In this document: positions 1 to 16,700 of the stretch, piece by piece
Layout: the number at the start of each line of letters is the position of its first letter
How positions within the stretch are numbered: position 1 is the stretch's first letter
Assembly (NCBI GenBank): GCA_001586965.3
Contig: LUCW03001582.1
Span: 77,501-102,500, forward strand
DNA from: Sphaeroforma sirkka
Taxonomy: Eukaryota; Opisthokonta; Ichthyosporea; Ichthyophonida
Reading direction: 5' to 3'
DNA: 25,000 bases
The notes under the pieces: generated by a model
What the model was told of the DNA's origin: nothing
Seen by the model: the letters and a program-made list of their open reading frames with translations, nothing else
Databases searched by the model: none
Made by a program: the position numbers and the translations under genes

Positions 1-649
1 AAATTGAGAATGCGGTGATTGATTCGCCAACATTGTATTTATATATATATTTATATATGTCCGAAAATGGGATAACAACAAAAAGGGGCAAATTGCAAAT
101 GAACAGATAAACAATTTTAAACACATATTACATGAAGAGTAAATTTATATTAATAGAACTACTCATTAGTCTCGACTCTCTATTGGCGTGTATTTAAAAA
201 ATTGTACATTGTACCAACTATGAACCACTTCAAGTAACAACAATTGAATTTGTATTTTAATATTTTATTTTCGTATTTTATTAGTTGTCTTTTTGCGAGC
301 AAGAGTACGTTTATTATTTTGGGATTTTGTTTTTAAAAAAACAAAACAAAATATGTACAAGAATATATTGAAATAATTTGTGCATATTTATAATACATAC
401 AATCCGTCAATCACCTTATAAGTATTTATCAGTATGTATTATGTACTTAAAAAAAAATCTGGGTCTGTAAGACTGTATACTTACGATAGTGTATTTATAC
501 CTAATTTTAAAAATTAAAAATATCTATATTTTTTTTAAACAAAAACAGTAATTACAGTATGTATATTTTTTAAAACATAAATAAAAATATAATAAATAAA
601 TACACTGAGTCTAGTCTATACTCTATACCTGTCTGTAATCCGTGGCGAA

Positions 650-682
<33 letters not shown>
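650..682. repeat. (GGCT)n tetranucleotide microsatellite
   Basis: About eight uninterrupted GGCT units. Read on the minus strand it gives a repeated Ser-Gln-Pro-Ala pattern, which explains the apparent open frames there; I do not regard these as genes. Confidence 0.9.
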
Positions 683-1814
683 TTGGGAACCTGGGAGTGA
701 CTGGGACCTTGTGGAGAAAGAGAGGGGGTCAGCCTGTCCGGGGGGTAGGATAACGATGCAAAAATATCCCCGTGTGTCGTCCCGTCGGCCGTCGCCCGTC
801 GGGGGCAAACCGACATACTAGAGAGAAAGAAGCTGATCATCATATATACGATTGCCTCATAGTAAGACCTGGCTATATAAAAAAAGGGTGCAGGCCTGCA
901 GGGTAGCCCTGAAACAAACTGACCGAATCTACGAATAGAACCTCGGGAGAAACAATGTTTCGCATGACTCACACAAAAGTTTTGATATATTTATTAAAAA
1001 AAAGTGTTCTATTCTACGAGGCTATAAAAAAAGAGAGAGAATTACATAGCACTTGCAAGTTGCAGAATGCAGAGTGCAGAACTGCAAAGTGCAGAGTGCA
1101 GTCAAGTGTTCAGTTGTTCACTGCTCAGACTTCATGGTCTGCCAAACAGAGAGTGACTTTGTTACTTTATGCTGGGGTAAATACTCTGGTGGAGTTGATA
1201 CTCAGTGAGTCACTCACAGTCAGTAGGTCACTTCAAATTTGTAAACCAATGCCGAATTACCGATATGTTATGAGCTACGAATACTCTATCAAAAACAATT
1301 TCTCGTGATACAATTGGTCTTGAAAATACCTCATCTGTTCTGGCAAACCAGAGAGAGCCATCACTTTTCACAATTCACAGTGATATTTTTTTCCATAGAG
1401 TTTTGAAAAAAAAAAGTATGTGCATATATTTTTATACCCATACAGTTTGCTTTTTGTTTTAAAAAAACCAATATTTATTTAGAGCACTAATGACAAATAA
1501 ATATTGACACAAAACAGAAAACACGAGTGAAACAAATACTTTTTACAAAATATTGTTTTACAAAATTTCATAGGTGATAGGAAGATAGGGACGTATATTG
1601 ATGCATTTAGGCTTTTTATGTTTTTAAAAACAAAATAGAAAAAGAAACTGTATTGAGTATTTAGTATTTACATACTCCAATTTCCATATTGATATGTCCA
1701 AGAGACATGAAGTCCAAACAAGCTCTAAATATGAATACGTCAGAGACTTGCGTCCGTCATGATGGTGACAAAAATAGATTATGGCGCGATCTCTTTTACT
1801 CTACCTATTCCAGA

Positions 1815-2170
1815 CCCCAGTGGGCCCAATCTTCAGTCCCCAGTCCCCAGTCTCCAGTCACTCCTCACTCCCTACTTTAGTATTCTTTACTCCTCAGTAC
1901 TCCCCAGTCATGAGTCACAACTTTCCCAACTCCCCACTCCCCAGCAGTCCTCCCCATATGATATAGGGGGGCAGCTGGAGCTGGCTAAACCCTTATAATC
2001 TGTTTACGGTCCTTTAAATCTTGACTTTGCTACCAGGACTCAGGACTCAGAACTCAGGGCTCGGGACTCAGGTGCTGGCTGCTAAGTGCCAGCAGTACCA
2101 GGCTACCAGTCACTGCCAGCGGGCTGCCAGCCTGCTGTGTACCAATCCGCCAAGCTGCCACATCTCTCTC
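1815..2170. repeat. Cryptically simple GC-richer blocks (CCCAGT-, GGACTCA- and GCCAGC-type)
   Basis: Three adjoining blocks of short, imperfectly repeated words: CCCAGTC/CTCC at about 1815-1960, GGACTCA at about 2034-2072, and GCTGCCAG/TACCAG at about 2070-2180. They look like slippage-derived sequence. A related GCAGAGT/TGCAGA block lies at about 1060-1100. Confidence 0.6.
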
Positions 2171-2404
2171 TCTGCTGCCAGGCGCCAATAGAGTGGATGC
2201 GAGACTGTGAGTATTTATGCTATACATTTACGTCACTGACCCACTGGTTATAAATACTATGATCTATTTACAGTCGATCGGATTGAAAGGACAGTCACAG
2301 AGGTGAAAGGGCCAGTGGGATCTAGCTCTTTACGAGAGTAGAGTGGGCTAGTTGCTACTGTGACTGTTGCTAGAGAGAGAGTGGGGTATGTACACATATG
2401 TAGC

Positions 2405-2449
2405 CCCAGGGCCCTGAGCCCTGGCCCGTGGCCGGGCCTGGGCCCTGGG
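2405..2449. repeat. GC-rich inverted repeat (foldback)
   Basis: The arms CCCAGGGCCC (2405-2414) and GGGCCCTGGG (2440-2449) are perfect reverse complements around a 25-base spacer that is itself GC-rich with further self-complementarity. It stands out in an AT-rich region and would form a stable hairpin in single-stranded DNA or RNA. No gene is attached to it. Confidence 0.65.
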
Positions 2450-4017
2450 ACCTGGGTATGGTGTAGTCTTTTTGTTTCAGAAACATTTTACGTACATGTA
2501 GGAAAAACAAAGTGAAATAAATCTAAAAAAGAATTGTGTCACTATTAGGGTGAGTCCTCTTTAATTTACTCTACTAAAGACTTGTATTTTATGAAAGTTG
2601 AACGCGAAACAAAAGTGTGTTTACTGTTTCGTCAATTGAGAGAGAGAAAGCTGAAAGATTGAGAGTATCAAATTCTCAATCAAGAGAGAGAGACAGAGAA
2701 TGAGAGAAAGGATATAGCCTTCCAAATGAAACAGAAAGCCAGCACCGCAGCGGCCAGTGGCCTGTGGCCAATAGCCGTGCGGTGTGGAGCGGCGTGGGCA
2801 AAGTAAAAACCAAAATAAAAAAGTCATTTTAAAAAGTAATAGGCACTCTGGCTGATCAGCCTTGAAGCCCTGAAGCCCTGAGCCTACCCGGCCCTAAAGG
2901 CCTGAGGGCTGGCCCTGAGCCTAATTCCTGAACCTTTTTGAGAACACGCACAGCGGCACAGGTCAGACCGTCAGAGCTCCGAAGTTCAGAACACTAATAA
3001 AAAACAGAGTATTTGTATTTATTATATTTATATTTTATACCGATTACCGAAATGCTGTATGACTGGTGAGTCATGAGTGGTGACTGCATTTTATTCAACA
3101 TAAATAATACGAGTCAATTCAATCTCCACACACGATTTTCAAATTTCAGCACACTCCTGAAACTTAAGGCAACACCCTCTACTACTCTCGACTAAATACT
3201 AAATATTTAGTAGTAGAGAGACTACTATTATACAATTTTTAATCGTACAGAGAGAGTCTACCCGAGAGAGAGAGCTCTACACAGTCTCTTGAAGAGAGTA
3301 GACGCGGGAGGTATGTACAGTGGTTCGTTTGTTTTAAAAAAAAATAGTGTTTGCTCGAGACCGGTCCAAAGCACCATGACCAAAGCACAAGACTTGAGGT
3401 CCTAGGTCCGAGAGAGAGAGATTGAGCGAGAATGTGGGTAATACTGGAAAGTGGAAACAGTGGAAAGGTTCATAGTCCAAAAACCAAATCCCCGGTGTCG
3501 GCCAAGGACTCCAGGGAGGACATTCAAGATGACAGAATTCGATTTCTCATTTATATCATTTTCTCAATTTTTTGCCCGACACATGCTGAATTGCTGATTA
3601 TTAGTTGATTTATAATTGATAATTTGATATACAGAGCAGATAATTTTTTTTTTTTTTTGAGAATAGATATATTGATGATTATACTTTAGATTTATGTATT
3701 TACTTTCAAAAAAAAAAAAAAGAACACTAAAAATCTGTCATCTTTCCAATTTGTATTTGTAGAAATAAATATACTAAAAATCGTCCGAGCCAAGTGAAGA
3801 GACAAAAAAGCATGGGCGGAGAATCGGAGATTGTAAAATCTAAAAATCAATATATGCCGCCAGCCCGCCACGTCGATAGTCATATGGTCAGTCGGTATAG
3901 TAACGGTACATCAAATAGTGTACACGTATGTTATATATACAAAAATAGTCCACGCAAACGTTTGTAAATATACAACAAGCAATACAAATATACATCAAGT
4001 ATCTAATCTCGGATTTC

Positions 4018-4080
4018 ATGCGAAAATCTAATCAATACCCATCAAATTTAAGAAATATGATGTCATGTCAAAGACGGTAA
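4018..4080 (+). promoter_or_regulatory. Upstream ORF overlapping the start of the next gene
   Basis: An ATG at 4018 opens a frame of 20 codons that ends with TAA at 4078-4080. It has two more ATGs at 4057 and 4060 in the same frame. The stop lies 13 bases past the A of the main ATG (4065), in a different frame, so initiation at any of the three ATGs would bypass the main start. It could reduce translation of the main gene, provided the transcript begins upstream of 4018, which I cannot see. Confidence 0.4.
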
Positions 4081-5429
4081 CATCTATTTACGAGTCTTCC
4101 TTGGTGAAGAATCGATCTGTTAACTGTGGTAATTTGTTGCATACGGAATCGATACTTCATACAAACAGTGCTCGTGGAAATTGCAATACGAGTATGTCTC
4201 CAGCACACACCATGAATTTCTCCAAAGAAGCCCGACAAGGCACAGGTCTTGTGACCAATTGCGCGTTTGCATCGGAAATCAACAGCAAACTGCAACACAA
4301 GCCAACTTTGTCAACATTAAGTAATACAAATAATGTGCGGTCTTCTTTTCGCCCGCGTAATTTGAAGGGCACATCCCACCCCCATGTCGGTCGCGCCGCA
4401 ACTTCAGGTTTACGTAAAAAAAGTATCACAGAATACCGAAAGAATTCTGCAGAGTTTATGTTGAGGACCATCAACAGCAACAATGCCCGGTCACCTGAAT
4501 TGTTGACAAGCATACCAAACACAGAGCCGTTTGGTTCACTCAGTAAAAAATCAGGAAGAGCGTGGAGGAAAAGGAATAGTGTAGCGGACAAGGGCGTCAC
4601 ACCTGTATGTCACGGTGTGCGCCGAAAAAGTCTTACTAGCAAGTCCAGTACTTCATCTGATTCTGGGTCTGAATCTTTATTGAGCTTGCCGAATTCATCG
4701 CTTAGTTCGTCTTCTCAAAAGTCTGTATGCGAGGAAATTTGTGAAGAAGATCCTGATTCCGATATCAAAGAGAACGACGTTGAGGAAGAGGAGCTAGATA
4801 CTGTCTCGCACACGCTTCCCATCAGTGCCTACAACTCGAAACGAACATACTCAAACCTAGCAGGTATTGGGAAATCCACAGTTGACCGAAGAGAGGATGT
4901 GTTGCTCGCTACGCAACCAGCCTGGAGGTGTCAACAACTTCGAGTCCAATATGACAAACCAATGGGCATAATGAATGCCAGTCCCAAGCCGCAAAGAGTG
5001 TCAAAGACGAGCACCTTGTCGACAATTACATCACTTTCACATTTATTTCTCCGTAGGGGCAGTATTGCATCGGCCGCCTCTATGAGCTCCATTCAGAACA
5101 AAAACGATGTATCTGATTTGGACTTCAATGATGTTATCGATTCCAATATCGGCGATATTGGTAGTGAGGGCCGTCCTTTTATACCCATGGGCTCTTTATC
5201 TTCGATATTCAAGAAACGAGATGAGGGTGAGAGAACTCAAGATGCATTGCAGGACGACATGGAACAACATTATACTAACATCGCTGCCGCTATCTGCAGG
5301 ACGGCTTCAAATAACAGTGCAAGGAGTAGTCTGGCGAATCTTAGCCCTCCGACATTGCCGGCGTCCCGTCGGCACAGTCTGATACGAAAGCTGCTGCATA
5401 AATTACATCTTGAGAAGAAAATCACATAA
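4065..5429 (+). CDS. Ser-rich, probably disordered protein of unknown function (454 residues)
   Basis: A single open exon. ATG 4065 is the first in-frame ATG after an in-frame TAA at 4029-4031. I recognise no domain, signal peptide or membrane segment. The protein is rich in Ser, Asn and Thr. It has a poly-Ser stretch at about 190-219, an acidic segment at about 222-245 (CEEICEEDPDSD and EEEEL) and a basic Lys/Leu-rich C-terminus (RKLLHKLHLEKK) that could form an amphipathic helix. Five sites match the basophilic kinase pattern (PKA/AKT/CaMK type): RKKS ending at 120, RKRNS at 172, RRKS at 189, RRGS at 333 and RRHS at 438. This suggests, without proving, a phosphoregulated scaffold or signalling protein. 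Coding is supported by the long frame, balanced codon use and the AATAAA that follows. An upstream exon is possible but not needed. Confidence 0.7.
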   Translation: MSKTVTSIYESSLVKNRSVNCGNLLHTESILHTNSARGNCNTSMSPAHTMNFSKEARQGTGLVTNCAFASEINSKLQHKPTLSTLSNTNNVRSSFRPRNLKGTSHPHVGRAATSGLRKKSITEYRKNSAEFMLRTINSNNARSPELLTSIPNTEPFGSLSKKSGRAWRKRNSVADKGVTPVCHGVRRKSLTSKSSTSSDSGSESLLSLPNSSLSSSSQKSVCEEICEEDPDSDIKENDVEEEELDTVSHTLPISAYNSKRTYSNLAGIGKSTVDRREDVLLATQPAWRCQQLRVQYDKPMGIMNASPKPQRVSKTSTLSTITSLSHLFLRRGSIASAASMSSIQNKNDVSDLDFNDVIDSNIGDIGSEGRPFIPMGSLSSIFKKRDEGERTQDALQDDMEQHYTNIAAAICRTASNNSARSSLANLSPPTLPASRRHSLIRKLLHKLHLEKKIT

Positions 5430-5449
5430 TACCATGCTTAAATTCACTT

Positions 5450-5455
5450 AATAAA
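5450..5455 (+). other. AATAAA polyadenylation signal
   Basis: AATAAA lies 21 bases after the stop of the Ser-rich protein gene, on the same strand. The placement fits a short 3' UTR. Confidence 0.5.
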
Positions 5456-7396
5456 ATAATAATCGCGACCTATACGCCTTCCTTGTTTGTCAATGTTTTC
5501 CCCTGTTTATATTTTAGTTGGATCATTAAGATAATAGAATGAAAATCCTGACTACGCCTTCCAATTTGCTGCGTGAAACCCGGTTGCTCCATCAAAACCC
5601 CCCTAACGTAGACGCATTCTTCGCTAGACACTTCAACAAACAGGCTATTCTTAGTTCTTCGAACCTACTGAAACTTTCCTGTACGTGCACAATCCAAAGT
5701 ACCGCTGAGTACCTTATAGTGGACGCGCCTGTAAATAGGAGTCGGTCGCTGTCATTTGCTACTTCACAGACAGTGATATAGTATTAAATAAAATTTTGTC
5801 AATCGATATGCGACATGCAGTATAAATTTTTTATTCGTACATATGCCCCTTATAAATTTCGGTATCTGTATGCATACGCTGCGAAGTAGAACAGGAAAGA
5901 AACTGTGAGCTTTATTGAGCACACTTTGTCTCATCTCCAGTATAGAATGTAGCTGTGATTCTAGAGCCTCCGAGCGGAATTTGTTTCTTGCGCTTCTGTG
6001 CCCTCTCATATTTATCTGTGCTCTCTCGCAGTAAGTGTTCGAATCCCTTCTCGAGAATTCTAGTTTCCGAGACTCAATTCTTATAAAATATACAATTATG
6101 TAGATCTCCAGCCAATCGTTTCACCTAGGTAACCAGACTGAAGCAGTACCTGTCCAGCGTCTTCTTCAGTACTCGCACTAGTGAGAATGTAATTATGCTA
6201 TTCACGATCTAGAGAAATATAGACCTATAAATTGAGGATTGTATGTTATCGTACATGACTATCAATCTATTATGTGTAGTTCTATTGAGTAGAAAAAATG
6301 CGGAGTTGTAGTTTTGAATCCTCTACATCGCAACGCACAAAAATGTCGAAAGGATTTGGGAACGGCAATATAGATGGTATGATATTGCAGTTGTATCCTA
6401 TAGTCTACGCCAGGGCGAGTATGTAACTCACCACTTCGAGTGGACTCACAACGTATGCACAAGTTGAGAAAATATATCCCGAATACATTTTACGTGTTCG
6501 TGAGCTTCGCAGGCAGCTACTTTTGCCTCGTATGAACAGAAGTATGTCGGTGTGATGCTTTGTACGACTAATACAAGGCTACCCTCCGGTGGATATCCGC
6601 TACTGTACTATAGAAATATTTGAGAAATTAAAATGTGTCATTAAATACCAGTTGTTAAAATTGGAATTGGTGATCTGATGATAAAAATATCAGATTGAAT
6701 ATTTAGTTTACAGTTGAGGTGAAGAAAGTCGGATACTCCAGATCATTCATCATCCCCATCTCTCTAAAGAGAGAGAGAGAGGAGAGGGAGGGAGAGAGTA
6801 TTCAATTTTACCATTATATTATATTTTATATCTCTTCATTCTTCCCTAGCAACCCTGCAGACTCGTCGCATGTGTTTTTTTGGGAAGGCTATGCTCGTCG
6901 TCACTATTAAAATTTTAAAAATAGTATTCAATAGTTACAATGAATTCTTTATTTTCACTAGATAGAACCGTGTAGATCTCATCCGTTATCGTCCCTAAAT
7001 AGTATTCGGTGATTTATACCAATAAGCTATATATCTTCACTAGCAAAACCTGTAAACTCATTGTCTTGTTAAAAAAATGGTGGTTACCAATAAATTATCT
7101 ATCTTCAATAGAACTGAAACCCTGTATTTAGGCCTGGAGAGCCATCGTTCTCAATTCAGTAGTTTCCAAAAAGATATTCATTTCCACTAGCTACAACTCT
7201 TATTAGCTTTTTAAAAATCAAAGTGATACCCTGTGGGCTGTGGTCTGTAGACAAACGACGATAAAGGGAACTACAAACCTCTCGATCTATAAATAAAATA
7301 CTAAATTTATTCAATGCCAATACTCGAGCCCAATCCGAACAATCCCAGCGTCCATCGGAGATCGGGGTGAGCGCTTAAATGGCACGAAGTGACCAG
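5456..7396. other. Intergenic DNA without a supportable gene
   Basis: The longest frame is an 80-codon ORF at 5539-5781 (+). It has no recognisable domain and no matched splice signals, so it is at best a weak small-gene candidate. A GA microsatellite with purine tract lies at about 6769-6798. Between about 6830 and 7210 a phrase like CTTCACTAG plus an AACCCTGTA-like word recurs every 65 to 120 bases (near 6833, 6950, 7035, 7105 and 7187), perhaps a decayed tandem repeat. The right end holds the 3' flank of the minus-strand NAF1 gene. Confidence 0.5.
7306..7311 (-). other. AATAAA polyadenylation signal of NAF1
   Basis: TTTATT on the plus strand reads AATAAA on the minus strand, 86 bases downstream of the proposed NAF1 stop. 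It is compatible with a short 3' UTR. Confidence 0.45.
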
Positions 7397-12768
<5,372 letters not shown>

Positions 12769-13785
12769 AATATTCGGATAAAGCTGTTCGATGATCCACA
12801 ATCTGTACTATTAACTATTTACTACTATGATCTAATACTATTAGTGAATCATTGGCATTTGGCTGGGTGTATATTGTGAAGTATATTAAAAAAAAAAATT
12901 TTAATAATACGTAATTAAGTTTACACTTTCACTCTCTCTATTTACTTCTAGTAGAGGATCATTTAAAATACGTAGTTTTTTTAAAACGCATTTTTGGTTA
13001 AAAGTACGTGCACGTGCGAGATATGGTAATCTGTTGTATGTAGCATGTGTATATATTTAAAAAAATACCTCTCTCATCGAAAAGAATGGGGTGAATTGGT
13101 GATTCCCAGTCATTGTATTATAATCCAATAGATCGGCAAGGGATACCCTTCACTGAGGAAACTTTAATCGAATAGGAGGGTGTTGGATAATTCTACACCA
13201 ATGGAATGTTGAGAAAAACACTCTCCCTTGACTGCGGCCCCGGCTAACCGGAGGCTTTTTAAAAGTTAGAACGCGTATTGTCCATGAAGAAGAATGAGAC
13301 AAACCTGTTATAAAACTTTGTACGTCTATACTAGTTAGCTTTGATACTTAACATTGCACCTAAATGCTCAAATATTGCACCTTACTGTACAAATATAGGT
13401 CCTAATCGGTATCCTTTTTTATACCTTATCTCTAAAGCGTTTGCAAAGGACGTGTGTGTGAGCGACGTCATTCAATTCGTTGTACCAATGAAAATTTAAC
13501 CAATTGTCCACAAATATCCTAGATAATCAAAGAGCTCACTCTCAGAGCTTATTTAGTCATTGGTATAACGCTTTGGCTTTTGGTGATTTAGTCTCACTTT
13601 CTAATAATACAGCAAGGAGTGGGCATGTGAGAAAGTGTACACACAAAATTAGGGTCATAGTAAGTATAACAAAGGAACTGTACAAGAAAAGCCTCCAGTC
13701 TCATATTCCACACCAAACCAATAACAATAGAATGCAAGTACAATAGAAACACATAAAGTAGTTTGCAATATTTATAGTAAACAGC
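12769..13785. promoter_or_regulatory. Divergent intergenic region between NAF1 and the FUSC-like gene
   Basis: About 1 kb separates two start codons that point away from each other, so it should hold both promoters. I see a CACGTG box at 13011-13016, AT-rich runs at 12885-12915, and no convincing exon. A TATA-like TTATAAAA lies near 13309, but its use by either gene is unknown. Confidence 0.5.
13010..13017. promoter_or_regulatory. GCACGTGC E-box
   Basis: A palindromic CACGTG core flanked by G and C, overlapping a second palindrome ACGTGCACGT (13006-13015). It lies about 245 bases upstream of the NAF1 ATG and 770 upstream of the FUSC-like ATG. CACGTG is the classic bHLH (for example MYC/MAX) site. 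Its function here is inferred only from position. Confidence 0.4.
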
Positions 13786-16700
13786 ATGTATAGGACGAAT
13801 TTTGTTGGTTCTGCCGATACTCATTGGGATGAAGCAGAGTCCTCTGACGACGACGATACCAATACACTCAGTCATGCCAACTCGATCCGTGCGCTACATA
13901 CACACCGGAATGCACATACAGGCACAGCTTTTAGTGATGCCACACAACATGATCAAGGGATAGAGTCAGCTCAAGTTGTAGATGCTGTTGCACGTAGAGA
14001 TGATCAACCTATGAGAAGTCGACGTCACTGGATGCATTCGCTTGTACCCAGGATACGTACACGAGGGGAAAGTCGAAAGGCAAATGTAGAGGAAGCCAAA
14101 TACGACATGAAAACCGCCCATACAAGCGGCCTTAATTTAGCTTCAACTTTGGCATCGGGTGCACAGAACGGGACTGACGGGCTAGATACGAACAACAATA
14201 TCAATGAATCAGATATTAATAATATCAGTAAGAATGAACCCGAAGTTAACAAGCCGCCTCCAGGGAAAATTCTTTGCGATCTCCCTGAAACATGGCCGCA
14301 TCCCGTACTGGGTGCACGTCTGTTTGACCGCTTGTTCGCAGACAATCGCTTCTGGGCGTATGTTTCTGATACACGCGTAACTCGAGCATTGCGGTTTGGT
14401 GCAGTAAGTATACCTGCATATTATGTTTCTGTGTTTCCAACGGAACTTGGCGATGATGCCATTTTGGTTGGTATTTTCTATATGATTTACACCTTCATGG
14501 CACCGCATGGGATAGGTTCCGTCACCGCCTTATCGTTCTTCCTCTTAGGGTTGATACTCGCGTATGTCGTTACATCGATTCTACTAGCATGCGTACTCGC
14601 AGGAAGGAACGCACTTCTGCTAGTAGTATACTTCTTCATATGTACGATATTCGGATTGGCGGCTCTGGGACCTTTAGGGAAAATAACAAGGCTGCTACCA
14701 GTGATGATGATTATTGTGATGGCGTCACTGTTCTGGTCACTCTACCCAAGTGCGGCCGATGGATTGAGTGCTGTGGTACCAGAGGGTACAGTTATGAGTA
14801 TTATTGAGGTAAGTTATGTGCACAAACACGCGTAAACTGGTATCTATACTACTTTTTGTGTCTATATGATATTAGGCATATAATCTACCTCTATGTACAC
14901 AGGATAAGGTTTTAAGAGGGGGGTAGTCGTTCCGAACCCTAGATCTGTAATATATATATATATATATATATACATGCATATGTTTGTAGTCTTTTTATTT
15001 TATTTTGTCTTTTTGTAGGCTATTTATGATTTTTTGATAGAACCAAAAGAGCTTTTATGTTTTTAGGGTTTGGCGAATATGTAAATATTGATGTAGTAGT
15101 ATATTCAGAATATGTATGTAGTATATACAGGACACGCATGTAGTATTGACGGAAGTATTGCAGTCGGCTTTATTGTGTTTGTCTGTATTGCACACCTTTG
15201 GACGTAATATGTCAATTTATTTTGGGAGTATATCGGAGTAGATATTGTCATTTGAGTAGTAGACGTCGGTGTTAGTGTTTGATCAGGATATGCCTGCAAT
15301 CTATACGATGTCTGATTAATTCGGATTGGAACACCTAATGGACTGTCTGTCACTGCATATCTTTAGTTCAATACATACATATCCCATAGCTTCAGTACGA
15401 GGTTCGGCCCAATCAATCTGACATGGTGCCTTGTCATACCAATACAGGATGAGCAACAACAAATCACTGCAGCTGAGCAGGCTGGGATAGTCTTAGACTT
15501 GGACCCTATTGTTAGAGAATTCTCCGATACTTTGGTCGAAATGATGGCGGCCAACGCAACGTCATCTGTAATATTTAACATCCCCGAATCCCTAGACTCA
15601 CCCCTCACAGGCATTGACATGAACGTAACAGTGGTCCCTGGTGCAAGGTAGGTCTATGTGGTTATTCTTATATATATGAAAGGTAGAGAGATGTATGAGG
15701 GATTTACAGACAAGTGCATTCGCACGTATACATGCATAAATAGTTGTACATATGTATATTTGGATATGATATATGTGTGTGTATTCGCCACACCCAGGCC
15801 GCGACTGGTCTTGGTGAGTACATAGTTGTGGTGGCATATGTCAAGCGGCCGTAGAGTCGGAGTTGTCATTCGTGCACGCATAGACGCATCTCTACGCATA
15901 CTACATCGATTGGTGTTAGGTGTATACGCGTATGTCTCGGTGGTAAGATGGGTACCGCACACAAAGGACGACTATTCACAAGTCACGGCAGTAAGATGGG
16001 TACCGTACACACAAGACGGCCATAACAAGTCACGTGCGTTATACACTCCACAGTCCAACGTACCTACAAACATCCAAAAGCGTATCCACCCGATATGAGT
16101 TATAACTTACACTCATACTTATACCGATTCGCTTGCTTTGTAGTGTGTACTTCTACATCCCGCCGGGCTCCTGGGTGATTAGCAATATTCTGTGGGGTGA
16201 CACTAACTCGGGGGTGACAAACATCAGAATGGCCGTGGAAGAGATGTGTGTGGCCCTGGCATTCTTTGTGGCGTGTTTCCTGTTACCGCCGTACAAGGGA
16301 ATGAAGAGAGAGGCTCGGCATATCATGGTAAGCGTGCTTTACGTAGGGTAGGGTTTGTATGACGTAGTTGGACATGTACTACGGATTCACGCCTCAAGTT
16401 ACCTGCAAGGCCCTTATGGTATACAGATGCACTTTTACTTGGATCTGAAAGTGTGTAAGACATGACTATTCTAATACAATCTTTTGTATATCTGGAATCT
16501 TATCACAGGGACGTGTACTTGCCACCTTCACGACTGCGTATTCAGGTTTCTCGCGCTCTGTTAACCGATCCGAACACGATGAAGACTCGAACGACAAGTA
16601 CATGATAGGGTGTGTTAGTTTGTTTATATCTGTTTTTTTTTCTTGGTTGTTTTTAGGTTAATAATGGTGTGTGGTAGGTTTGAAGTCTGAAACGAGCTTC

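Larger units (their letters stand above)
1..4064. other. AT-rich intergenic DNA without a supportable gene
   Basis: I see no convincing coding exon here. Open frames are short, biased by simple repeats and lack family motifs. The stretch alternates between AT-rich DNA (1-600, 1380-1700, 3540-3780) and GC-richer blocks of imperfect short repeats (640-800, 1055-1110, 1815-1960, 2030-2170, 2400-2457, 2855-2935). Purine-rich GAGA tracts occur near 2635-2710 and 3250-3300. A 16-base perfect palindrome, TACTAAATATTTAGTA, lies near 3196-3212. Unlike the rest of the window, it has almost no long (TA)n tract. The last few hundred bases should hold the promoter of the gene starting at 4065; a TATA-like run sits at 3931-3939. 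Confidence 0.6.

Noticed and set aside
616..972. Minus-strand frames with a repeated Ser-Gln-Pro-Ala tract
   Set aside because: The pattern is only the translation of the (GGCT)n microsatellite; no domain or gene context supports a protein.
5539..5781. An 80-codon plus-strand ORF just downstream of the Ser-rich protein gene
   Set aside because: It starts with ATG, but no motif, family resemblance or splice partner is visible, and a frame of this length is expected by chance. It is mentioned only as a weak candidate within the intergenic entry.
6020..6060. A GTTCGAATCC word resembling a tRNA T-arm
   Set aside because: The stem pairs at only four of five positions, and no A-box, anticodon arm or acceptor stem can be formed upstream.
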